A DNA stretch of 64,000 bases, from NCBI GenBank assembly GCA_030248135.1, contig JASANC010002613.1, positions 19,143-83,142 on the forward strand. The letters are read 5' to 3'. Shown piece after piece: positions 1 through 10,032 of the stretch (position 1 is the first letter of the stretch; each line of letters begins with the position of its first letter). The stretch comes from Theristus sp. LFF4_11 (Eukaryota; Nematoda; Chromadorea; Monhysterida; Xyalidae). A program made the translations under genes and the position numbers. The notes under the pieces were generated by a model. It was given only the letters and a program-made list of their open reading frames with translations. It was not told the DNA's origin and made no database searches.

Positions 1-151
1 GATGGAATTTCAAGCCGGTATGTGTGTTTTCACTTGAGCTGAGGACAATTAGTGACGTTTGGGGGTCAAAACACATGAAGAGGCATGGTAACGATGCCAG
101 TGTGACGCCGAAAAACACCAAGGGAAAGAATAGCAGCATGAACATGTTCAT
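1..151 (-). CDS. Partial first exon (signal peptide) of a paralogue of the cysteine-rich secreted protein
   Basis: On the minus strand an ATG at 151 starts a hydrophobic leader nearly identical to that of the complete gene whose ATG is at 7213 (same MLLFFP and VFFGVTLA core). The upstream TATA-like motif (285-291) is also conserved at the same 140-bp distance. Identity with the other copy stops near position 91, just where the other copy has its splice donor. Here no GTAAGC donor is visible, and the frame simply stays open to the window edge. It may therefore be a truncated or rearranged paralogue, or a gene with a different second half that lies outside the window. The leader function is clear; the rest is unknown. 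Confidence 0.45.
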   Translation of the reverse strand, partial: MNMFMLLFFPLVFFGVTLASLPCLFMCFDPQTSLIVLSSSENTHTGLKFH

Positions 152-1957
152 AATGACGGAGCGATGGGATAACTTTGGCTAATGGTTTGGTTTACCGTAT
201 TTGGTTTTCAAAACTCAGAGGTAAAGCCTTTTCAAGTGAAGCTTATACAGTCAGTTGACCAACCTCCAGACCAGTTTCGCACCCATTTATAGCCGCGCAA
301 ATCCCGTGTCTGCATCTGCCCACACGAAATTCTGCAGAAGCAAAAGTTTGGAATTCTTGCAACTTTCTCATGTTTTGCGTGTTTGAACCAGATTCATTTT
401 AGTTATTTTACTGCTGTAAAAGGTTACATTGCACTTTTTATGTGCGACCGTTTCAGAGAAACACCACGCGGGTTTTTTTGCGCCAAAGTTGTTTATTTTA
501 TTATGATGACTTTGATTCATTGAATTTGACAAGCCAAAGCCAAACTTGGGACGGAGAGAAAAATCACGTGAAAAACCATGCTGCCTGGTCAATGTATTCG
601 TTTTTCAGTTGTCGTCGATTTCAGTTATTCCAAAACACAACGTTTCACGAAAGCTGTCTTGATACGATGTTGCTGGTACAGAACCCTGACCATCAAGGAA
701 ACAATTGTCAGATTCTGATAATGCATTCCAGAATCTTTTTCTTCACTGCTCATTTCTTAACTACTCGGTATTACAATTTTTACGACTTTTATTTTTACTT
801 TTGCTATTACTGATAATAACAAATACTTTTCAGAAAGTTAGATCGTTTCGAGACCCAATTACAGTCTGTTTACTCCATGTGAATAGAATTTCGACTGTAA
901 ATGCAAACAAAATGTCGCAAACATTGCAGTCTGTTTGCCATGCCAATATATTCATCTGAATATAAAAACGCAATGTCGCACGCACCTGTCAATTCACGCC
1001 AATTAGGAACATTTGGTGAATTTGCGTGGGCTTTGAACGAGTTTGTCTACTTTCTATATGATCTGTACTTGTCATTTTTGTAAATTCGATTTGAAATCTG
1101 CGTTTTTGTTGTGCAGGACACCAGGAATTAGCATAAAATATGGGCAAAATACGCAAAAAACAAATTTGTTGTAATTATGATCGAAATCCCTTGATCCATG
1201 CGTTCGGAATAACACAATCAAACAAATTCTCCATGCACGGATACATGTGCACACACTAGCTTGTGTGTTCAAAAATACAGTAAAAAATTCGTGTTAGTTT
1301 CTGTCCAGATCTTGACAAGGCGACAGTAACCAGCGTGCGAGTTCTGAGCGAAACGAAACCTGTGACAGTTTGAATGAATCGAAAAGGGCAGATCAGAACC
1401 GCAAAAACTTTGAAAATAAACCATGATCGTCAGCTGCTGCTTTGTGACAAGCGATGTGCAGCTTGAAATTCACAACCGTTGCTGTGCTAGTGTTCACAAC
1501 TGGTCAGATTTCTAATTCACAAAATTCCTCTCTTTCTTGATTCCTATTCCAAAAACGGTGTTTTCAAACTTCAACAACATGATCATCACTTCACCATCCC
1601 AGTCATCCATCGTTGGAGGGGGGGGGCGTTTTTTGGGGTGAAGATGGAATGTGGCATTTTACCTGCAATCATAAAATAAAAATGCAACATTGTGTAAATC
1701 TAATCCAGCATCGACATTTTTAAGTCCCAGTCTGAAGGCCAGAAAATACTCTCTTTGCGGCACAGTTTATTTCGATCGGCAATAAGGTTTGCTTTGATTT
1801 ACGCAGATTTTGTGCTTATTTCAGATCGCGGGTATACTGCGAAGAATCCGATGGCGTTTTAAAAAGATAGCTCAGCTTGGTGTTCCTGCACTTCGTTCTG
1901 TACTGCTGCAAACATTGCACTCAAACACACTGGCACACGTGTTAGCGTGTATGAGGC
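91..1957. repeat. Left copy of a 1.9-kb segmental duplication (partner 7157-9180)
   Basis: The first exon, 5' leader, promoter and about 1.7 kb further upstream are repeated in the same orientation at 7157-9180, with substitutions and indels. Shared landmarks include the TATA-like motif, the run of G near 1619 (partner near 8843) and the stretch around 1855-1945 (partner 9065-9160). The copy at 7157 has an extra segment near 7710-7860. Confidence 0.85.
285..291 (-). promoter_or_regulatory. TATA-like box of the left paralogue
   Basis: TATAAAT on the minus strand, 140 bp upstream of the ATG at 151. The same motif at the same distance is preserved in the duplicate at 7354-7360, so it is probably a real core promoter. 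Confidence 0.5.
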
Positions 1958-2014
1958 AGCCGTGTGTTTGATGTTGTGTTAATAATAGGTTGATTTGAAG
2001 AATGGTTGATTGAT

Positions 2015-2587
2015 TAATAATAAAGAACTGAATTGATTTTATTGCGATTTGGCTCATATATTTATACCGTTCTTTTGTTTCGATCTGTTTTTTATTGCTT
2101 GCGTCAGTTGTGAGATTGTAACATTGTTTGCGTGGGTCAGTTCATGATTTTCAAGATTCTCATTTATCTGTTGATAAGTTGTTCACGAGTTAAAAATGGT
2201 CCACTTCAACCGTTCAAAAGCATGTCCTTTTTATTACGTCAGCACCAGTTGTTGCGACACTTTTTTATTTTCTTACACGTTCAATGTATTTGCTCTAGAT
2301 TAATAATAAAGAACTGAATTGATTTTATTGCGATTTGGCTCATATATTTATACCGTTCTTTTGTTTCGATCTGTTTTTTATTGCTTGCGTCAGTTGTGAG
2401 ATTGTAACATTGTTTGCGTGGGTCAGTTCATGATTTTCAAGATTCTCATTTATCTGTTGATAAGTTGTTCACGAGTTAAAAATGGTCCACTTCAACCGTT
2501 CAAAAGCATGTCCTTTTTATTACGTCAGCACCAGTTGTTGCGACACTTTTTTATTTTCTTACACGTTCAATGTATTTGCTCTAGAAT
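2015..2587. repeat. Direct tandem duplication, two 286-bp copies
   Basis: The segment from about 2015 to 2300 is repeated head to tail at about 2301-2586 with essentially no differences, which points to a very recent event. It lies between the two duplicated promoter regions and shows no coding potential beyond short chance frames. The remaining DNA from 1958 to 2943 shows nothing else I can name. Confidence 0.9.
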
Positions 2588-2943
2588 TGCTCTCTTTTTA
2601 AAAAAAATGTAAACAAATGGTCAATCACTCGGATTTGAACCAGTTTGTTTGCTTAGCTAGAAGTGCGTTTGCTGCTGCGTTGGGTTTTGCTTCTGAAGTG
2701 TTGGAAACGATAAGTCTGAACAACAATTAAATGTATTCTTCAAACACACAGATGATGACATCGCAAAACAGAAATATACAGTAGACATACGAATTCGATT
2801 GAAAAATGCAACGAAAAATTCGACTTTCAAAGTCAGTCGAAAAACCCGGACTCGACATCAAAGACTTTGACTAAACTCAAGACATGAACATTTACTACGA
2901 AGATTTTTCACAATAACATGCGATTTTCGAAACGCCACAATGA

Positions 2944-5900
2944 TCACTTTCCAACAATCGGTATGTTGTCATTCTCAATCTCGCACGTTGTGTGCGTCAC
3001 AATTGGACTTTGCCGCCCGTTCAACCGCCTGCCGACCCTTGTGAAATCGCTGACGCCGTTCGCGTGTGCACAAACGACCGCTTGTGCCAGTGGCGTGGTG
3101 GCGGTGACTTTCACCTGGACATTGAATGGCAGGATTACGAAATTTCTGGTTGAACGTTTAATCAAGTTAAACTAGCTAGATTAACTAGTTAAACTATACT
3201 TTTGGTGAGAAAGCGGAAACAGTTTCCAGTTTGACACTGTGGAGGAGATTCATAGAAATCGTGAATTTCGTGCTCTTGACAAACGCACTGGCAGTACACA
3301 TCTGCCTACATGCTACAGAAACGTTAATGTAGGTGCGCCAGTGCGTTTGTGTGCCGTGGTGCGGGGATGGCAGCAATAGAGAGCACTGACATGCATTCCA
3401 CCGGGTATTTCGTGCGAGACGGTGGTGATCTGCGGCTGCTGCACGAAGAACTGCACCGAACGCGGGTCGAAGGTGCGCGTGCGACAGCCGATCGCCACCA
3501 GGTGGGCCATCTGCTCGACATGCTCACGGATGGCGTTCTCGACAACTGAAATGGTTGTTGTTGTTGTTTGTGTTGGGATTTTTAGGCGATGTTTTTAGCT
3601 AGAGCTAACCCAGAGAAGCGTACTGAACGCCATTGAGCAGGGCGCCCATCTCGTTTTTTCTCAGTCATTAAGTGCCGATACACCCCTCGGCGGGGCTCGA
3701 TCCCCGAGCGTACAGACTGTAGTCTAACGCACTACCACCAGGCCAAAAAACTGAAAAAAACTCTTAACAAAACAAAAAACACACGCCAAACGGACTCACT
3801 CGGCAATGGCGACGTCGTGTTCGCCTCATAGCCGCTGCCATCGGGCAGCCTTCGCACGGTTCTCGTGATGTTACGATGGAAACGAAACATGATGTCCGTG
3901 TACTCGCGTTCGGCGCAGTTCAGCCCGTCGCCGGGAGCCGGTAAACGCCCGCCGAATCCCTCGCCTGTAGGAAAACGGTTTTGGTTTGGGTGGAATACTT
4001 TTTTGTTTATTCTGAGCAATTTTAACAAAAACACTTGTGATGTCCTACTTTAGCCTTCGCGTCTGCACTCTCACACAAAGCAGGGTTTACGGCGAACTGC
4101 TTATGACAGAGCGCTTACTTTCCAATGCTCATCTACTTTTTTCCTGGATGCTCGCAATTTTCTTATTTTTGTTCAGCTATTTTGCTTTGATTCGTTCTTG
4201 TACATGGAACAGTTTTGAATTCAGAATGTGCCGTTCGTGCCATTTTGTCTCTGTTGCCATTTTTATTGTCTTTCGGCGTTGTTTTAATTGACTAAAAGCA
4301 AAGAAACCACCCCAAACGTCGTCCACCGGTCATCACACACAGCAGCTCGGATTGGTTGGCAGTCCAGTGGTGCCGTTACACGCCGAGAACATTAAACACT
4401 AAACTTTTTCTGAAAAAATTCCCCACTCACCACCACACGTCGTGCGCGGCTCTTCCTCCTCTTCCTGCTCGTTCGGGTCGAACGGCTCCGGCGCGGGACA
4501 CCGGAAGCCGCTGCCCGCACCGCCGCCGCCGCCCGTGCCGCCGCCGCTGCCCGAGCCGCCACCGCCGTTGTTGCTGAAAGTGTTCAGCAGTTTTTATGCT
4601 GGATAATTACAGAAATGCACGAGATGAGAACGGGAATTTGACTTTGAATAACTGATGGAGAAACAGTGCGGTCACTGACCCGTCGGCGGGACAGAAACAA
4701 TCGGCCGTGCAATCGTCGTTGATCTGTCGAATGCAGCATCGACGGCCGCACGACTGGTTGCACTCGCCGCAGGCGCCTTGTTCTGCAACACAAACTTTTT
4801 TGCTTATTTCACCGGTATAGCGCCTCATTATTCTTGAACTATTTGTTTTTCTCGGTATACAGTGAAAAGTGAACAGCTCTAATTTCATAGAAAAAGTTGA
4901 TTTTGTTTGTGTTTGTGTGGGATCAAATTCGCTGGATAATCTCAAATCTCCGCATCCAATGACAATTACCGTATTACCCCCATTAAACCCCCCGTTAAAC
5001 CCCCCCCCCCCCACCAATAAACCCCCCCCCTCCCGACCAGTTTCCGAATAACCCCCCCACCACAAATAATCCCCCATGGGGGTTAATTGGAAACCTGTTT
5101 GAAACACATACCAAGCGAATTCAGTGGCTGAATTCAGTGACGTTGGTGAAATTGTGCTACCAAAGGCCCCAAAGGGATGAGTTAATGGTAATTTCATTAC
5201 AAAAGGCTGTTACAAAAGGAAATCTTTGTGAAAAGTAGAAGTTTCTGCGACTTTCTTGCCTGCCATGCAAGGTATTTTTGCCATTTTTCAACAAACCCCC
5301 ACCCCTAGAATTTTTTTGTGAATAAACCCCCCCCCCCCCCCCCACCAATAATCCCCCCCCCCCATCAATAAACCCCACCCCTAAAAGTCGCTGACGTATT
5401 AATCCCCCATGGGGGTTTATTGGGGGTAATACGGTATTCATTAAAACTCACGTGGAGCTCCGCAACTCGCCGGTGGAGGTGGAAAATTCGGACAGCGCAG
5501 CCGACCGCCGCCGCCGCCGCTGAAAGAAGAACAAGAAACGGTCATCGATTATTTACAGCTGTTTTTCCCTTCTCATAGAAAAAAGTGTCCTGCTGGAAAA
5601 TTAAAATACATAGCAATAGAAATAAAGCGGCATTCATGAAGCAGTATTTAGTGATGACGCGCAGCTGTGCTACAAAACATAGCTACGCGGTCACTAAACA
5701 CTGTTTCATGAATGCCCGTTAAGTGTGCGCGCGCATACCCGCGGCCACCCTCGTTACGCCCGCCGGGTCCCCTGCGGCCGCCCCTGTTCTCCGGTCCCAC
5801 ATTCTCGGACGGACAGAAGCAATTCGCAGAGCAGTCGGCGTTGAACGAGCCGATGCGGCAACGCTGGTCGCAATTGGCGTTGCACGGGGCGCACGAGCCT

Positions 5901-7213
5901 TGCGCTGCAACACAACAAACGGGCATGTTTGAATTGAAAAGTATGAAACAATCAATTGGACACAATCACATCCAACCACACAACTGTAATGTACCCTTTT
6001 TAGCTGCCCGATTCCTTGAGTCACTGTGGACTGTGTTGCAAAGGAACGATGCATGGTGTGTGGATGTGAGAAGCTAAGCTACTTTCTTGGCATCAAGTCG
6101 ACTACTCTTTTTGTATTGGTTGTTGCCGTATATAAAGGCACTGTTTTCCTTATGTTCGGGGCCACTCGATCAGTTTCGCTAGCTATTACACCGTAACTGT
6201 TTTCCAATCTTTTTCTGTGTCGATCGGTAGTTTTATTGTTATTCTTCTGTCCAGAGTTGGCTAACGAAGTGAAAGAGAAAAGTTGAGAGAAAGTTGAAAA
6301 TTGGTGAGAAACACAAACGCACGACATCATTAACGCATCAACAAAACAACTCCTAATAAATCGCGTGCTTTCTGAAACTAAATGCAGGACCATCCCTAAA
6401 GTTTCATCATATCCCGAAAGTTCTCAAATCACTCTTAATTAAAAGGAAGAAGAAATTTTGAAAAAAAGCCGCACACTCACGTGGCGGGTCGCAACCGTCC
6501 GGCAACGGCGGCAATCCGGGGCAGAAACAGTTGGCGGAGCAGTCCGGGTTGAACGAGCCGATGCGGCAGCGCTGACCGCAGTTGGCGTTGCACGCGGCGC
6601 ACGCGCCTTGCTCTGCGGGGCGGAGTGGTTGGTTTTAGAGCAAGTTGTTGGATAGTTTACATTATTTGTGCAAATGTTTGTATTTCTTTCTTTCCAATTT
6701 TTGATCTAGAAAGTTTCAATCGGAAAAAATACAGTATAGAAATACTGAGCATGACTCCCTTCTGATGTGGCAAAAACACAAAATGGTCAAATGCCGCGCA
6801 CCGCGCATGCTAGAAATCAGAAATTGGGCTAGGAGCAGCTTAGTTTTCATTTCTTTAATTGCTTTTCGACGAAAAAGAACAGATTACTGTCCTACCAGAA
6901 GGTAGAACCCAGCGGTGGTTCATCCAACCACGTGGACTGCCTTCTTTGAGTGTTATAGCTCAAAACCCAGAAAAAAAAACTTTTTTTACCAGGGGGACTG
7001 CAGCCCTCCGGCAATGGTGGTGGATCGTCGCCTCCACCGGGCCTGTAAAAGAAAATAAAAATATTCAAGGTTGGACTGAAAAGTTTACATTTTCAAATTG
7101 CGCAGCAGTCTAACTTTGCTGCCAAATGTCTTTGATTTCCTCTCTGCTTACCCTCGTGCCAGTGTGACGCCGAAAAACACCACCGGAAAGAATAGCAGCA
7201 TGAACGTGTTCAT
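2944..7213 (-). CDS. Secreted modular cysteine-rich protein, ten exons, 405 aa
   Basis: Exons in order of translation: 7213-7152, 7042-6990, 6612-6481, 5904-5739, 5519-5452, 4782-4680, 4573-4431, 3964-3800, 3545-3391, 3114-2944. All junctions keep frame, ending in TGA at 2946-2944. Residues 1-20 are a signal peptide (MNTFMLLFFP core), so the product is predicted to be secreted. Exons 3, 4 and 6 each encode one copy of a cysteine module with the pattern C-x2-C-N-x2-C-x2-R-C-x-I, then D-C-x-A-x-C-F-C-P. Exons 5 and 7 encode Gly/Pro-rich linkers carrying a further C..C pair; the linker in exon 7 is also acidic. Residues 243-405 form a different C-terminal region with few cysteines. Intron phases show that module plus linker was duplicated as an exon pair. 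I do not recognise the family. The exon 9 donor (GTCAGT) and the last exon are the least certain parts; reading through exon 9 would give an alternative stop near 3313. Confidence 0.7.
3585..3748 (-). mobile_element. tRNA-derived SINE copy
   Basis: This sits in the intron between exons 8 and 9 of the cysteine-rich gene. Read on the minus strand it starts with a tRNA-like head (A-box-like CTGGTGGTAGTGCGTTAGAC, then B-box-like GGATCGAGCCCCGC), followed by the shared body that ends near the motif ATCGCCTAAAA. Other copies lie at 26245-26905, 32460-32670, 52590-52790 and 55583-55655. Confidence 0.75.
4967..5435. mobile_element. C-rich MITE, 469 bp, copy 1
   Basis: Terminal inverted repeats read TACCGTATTACCCCCATTAA at the left and the complement at the right, with runs of C inside each end and a shared unique core. 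Copies lie at 17833-18291 and 26345-26801. The ends are compatible with a TA target duplication. This copy lies in the intron between exons 5 and 6 of the cysteine-rich gene, its edge only 16 bp from the exon 5 donor. Confidence 0.85.
5628..5717. mobile_element. Short palindromic MITE, copy 1
   Basis: About 90 bp, with ends GCATTCATGAAGCAGTATTT and its complement, forming an almost complete hairpin. Copies lie at 30264-30333 and 52014-52100. It lies 21 bp beyond the end of exon 4 of the cysteine-rich gene. Confidence 0.85.
5985..6392. repeat. 410-bp dispersed repeat, inverted partner at 13544-13960
   Basis: The segment within intron 3 of the cysteine-rich gene matches 13544-13960 in the opposite orientation over its whole length. 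It includes a TATAAAGGCA motif and a conserved stretch that reads as protein-like, but which I take to be chance. It may be a transposon fragment or a captured promoter. Confidence 0.75.
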
Positions 7214-9180
7214 AATGATGGAGCGATGGGATAACTTTGGCTAATGGTTTGGTTTACCGTATTTGGTTTTCAAAACTCAGAGGTAAAGCCTTTTCAAGTG
7301 AAGCTTATACAGTCAGTAAACAGTTGACAAACCTCCAGACCAGTTTCACACCCATTTATAGCCGCGCAAATCCCGTGTCTGCATCTGCCCACACGAAATT
7401 CTGCAGAAGCAAAAGTTTGGAATTCTTGCAACTTTCTCAATTTTGTGCGTTTAAAACAGATTTATTTTAGTTATTTTACTGCTGTAAAAGGTTACATTGC
7501 ACTTTTTATGTGCGACCATTTCAGAAAAACACCACGTTTTTTGTGCCACAGTTGTTTATTTTATTATGACTTTGATTGATTGAATTTGACAAGCCAAACC
7601 TGGGACGGAGAGAAAAATCACGTGAAAAAACATGTTGTCTGGTCAATTTATTGCGTTTTTCAGTTGACATCGATTTCAGTTATTCCAAAACACAACGTTT
7701 CACGAAAGCTGTTCAGCTGAATTCTTGCACGCAACACAAATTCCAAGTGTTAGTTGTTTTATGCAATCATATCTCAAAACTACCTCACTGTTAGACCAAT
7801 AGTAGCAATGTTGCATAAACTACGGTACATCTACCGTACTCTACGTTATGTGGTCTTGATACGATGTTGCTGGTACAGAACCCTCACCATCAAGGAAACA
7901 ATTATCAGATTCTGATAATGCAGTGCTGAATCTTTTTCTTCACTGCGCATTTCTTAACTACATTGTACTGGTATCACAATTTTTACTACTTTAGTTTCTT
8001 ACTTTTACTACTGCTACTAGGAATAAAAAGTTTGCAGAAAGTTAGATCGGTTCGAGACCCAATTACTGTACGGTTTACTCCATGTGAATAGAATTTTGAC
8101 TGTAACTGCAAATAAAATGTCACAAACATTACGTAATTACAGTCTGTTTGCCTTGCCAATATATTCATCTGAATAAAAAAACGAAATATCGCACGCACCT
8201 GTCAATTTCGGCCAATTAAGAACATTAGGTGAATTTGCGTGGGCTTTGAACGAGTTTGTCTACTTTCTATGAGATCTGTACTTGTCATTTTTTTGTAAAT
8301 TCGGTTTGAAATCTGCGTTTCTGTGCTGGACACCAGGAATTAGCATAAAATATGGGCAAAACATGCAAAAACGAATTTGATGTAATTGAAATGTCGAAAT
8401 CCCTTGATCCTTGCGTTCGGAGTATCAGAATTAAAAAATTCTAGCATGTGTGCATGTACACAGCTCGTCATTTTTCAGTAAAAATTCGTGTTTTCTGTGC
8501 AGATCTTGACAAGGCGACAGCAACAAGCGTGCGAGTTTCAAGGGAAACGAAACCTGTGACAGTTTGAATGAATCGAAAAGGTCAAGATCAAAACCGCAAA
8601 AACTTTGAGAATAAGCCATGATCGTCAACTGCTGCTTTGTGACAAGCGATTTGAAGCCTGAAATTCACAACGTTGCTGTGCTGGTGTTTACGGCTGGTCA
8701 GATTGCTATTCTCTATCAGTCATTGCAGTCAGAATACCTATATTCACAAAATTCTCCTCTTATTTCCTGATTCCTATTCCAAAAACGGTGTTTGCAAACT
8801 TCAACAACATGATCATCAGTTCACCATCCCAGCCACCCATCGTTGGGGGGGGGGGGGGTTAGGGTGAAAATGGAATGTTTCGTTTTACCTGCAATCATAA
8901 AATGAAAATGCAACATTGTATAAATCGAATCCATCGACATTTATAAGTCCCAGTCTTAAGGGCCGGACAACACTCTCTTTACGGCACAATCTATTTCGAT
9001 CGGCAATAAGGTTTGCTTTGATTTACCCAGATTTTATGCTTATTTCAGATTTATACTGCGAAGAATCTGATGGCGTTTTAAAAAGATAGCCCAGCTTTGT
9101 GTTCGTGCACTTCGTTCTGTACTGCTGCAAACATTGCACTCAAACACACTGGCACACGTATTGATGTTAGCGTATTACAT
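7157..9180. repeat. Right copy of the segmental duplication
   Basis: Partner of 91-1957. It carries the promoter and first exon of the complete cysteine-rich gene and about 1.8 kb upstream of it. No other gene is visible in 7214-9180. Confidence 0.85.
7354..7360 (-). promoter_or_regulatory. TATA-like box of the cysteine-rich protein gene
   Basis: TATAAAT on the minus strand inside GGCTATAAATGGGTG, 140 bp upstream of the ATG at 7213. This implies a 5' leader of roughly 110 nt. Its conservation in the duplicate promoter (285-291) supports function. Confidence 0.5.
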
Positions 9181-10032
9181 CATCGGCTGTGCAATTCTCC
9201 CAAAAACGTATGTGCAAAAAAATTAAAATTATTTTGTTAGAAAAGGCAACACATGTTCAAAGTGCTGAATTAGTGGGGTACGCATTGTACAGTACGTATG
9301 ACGGTGAAGCAGATTTTGCAAAGCAAAAAATGTAATTATACATAGTTGCTGGATGAACGAATGAATGACTGAATGAATGGATGGAAACAAACATGAATGG
9401 AAATTGGCTATTTTACTTCGGCACATTGATTTGGTTTATTTTTGGAATCACAATTAAGTTGTGGTACAGTTATTTTACTTGTTGGAACATGGGTAACTGG
9501 GAACTTGAAACGGTGAAAATCGGAACAATTCAAGAATTCCCGTATCAACATTTATTCTAGAACGGTACCCACTTGTTCAAACCATGCCACTTTCAGCAGT
9601 CAACGGTGTTGCACTTTTTGTGGTTAGGAGGTATGGTTTTTCTCAGCTTTAAGGAGGAATGCTATTACCACAAAGTTACCACGAAACAGGAAATAATTTT
9701 CCTCGGTGCACCAATTAGCAATGCAACTTATGCATAGTTCCTTCATGCGCACCCACGCAGTTGCTTTAAATTTGCAGTGAATCGAGCATTTTGGATTAAA
9801 ATTTAATTATCGCGCTTAAAAAGGAATAAATTAAGCAATGTTTTCGTTTCGCTGCTTTCGTAGCAGTTACATGAATGTACATTGTTGTTTCGTTTTCCAC
9901 CAGGTTGGAATGTAGCTTAGTGACGTACAACGGTTTTTGAACTGATTTTATTTTTTTATTAGTGTATGAATTTATTGAGTTGAAAAATTTATGCTCAAGC
10001 AAAAATTCGTTATTGGCTTTAACGTTTTTGAA
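9181..10032. other. Intergenic, nothing recognised
   Basis: AT-rich sequence with no splice-bounded open frames, no clear repeats and no RNA gene that I can support. Confidence 0.5.

Noticed and set aside
2132..2612. Two identical 60-codon frames
   Set aside because: They simply reflect the 286-bp duplication of AT-rich DNA with no other coding signs.
3349..3549. Plus-strand frame opposite exon 9 of the cysteine-rich gene
   Set aside because: It is the antisense shadow of a minus-strand exon whose phase fits its neighbours.
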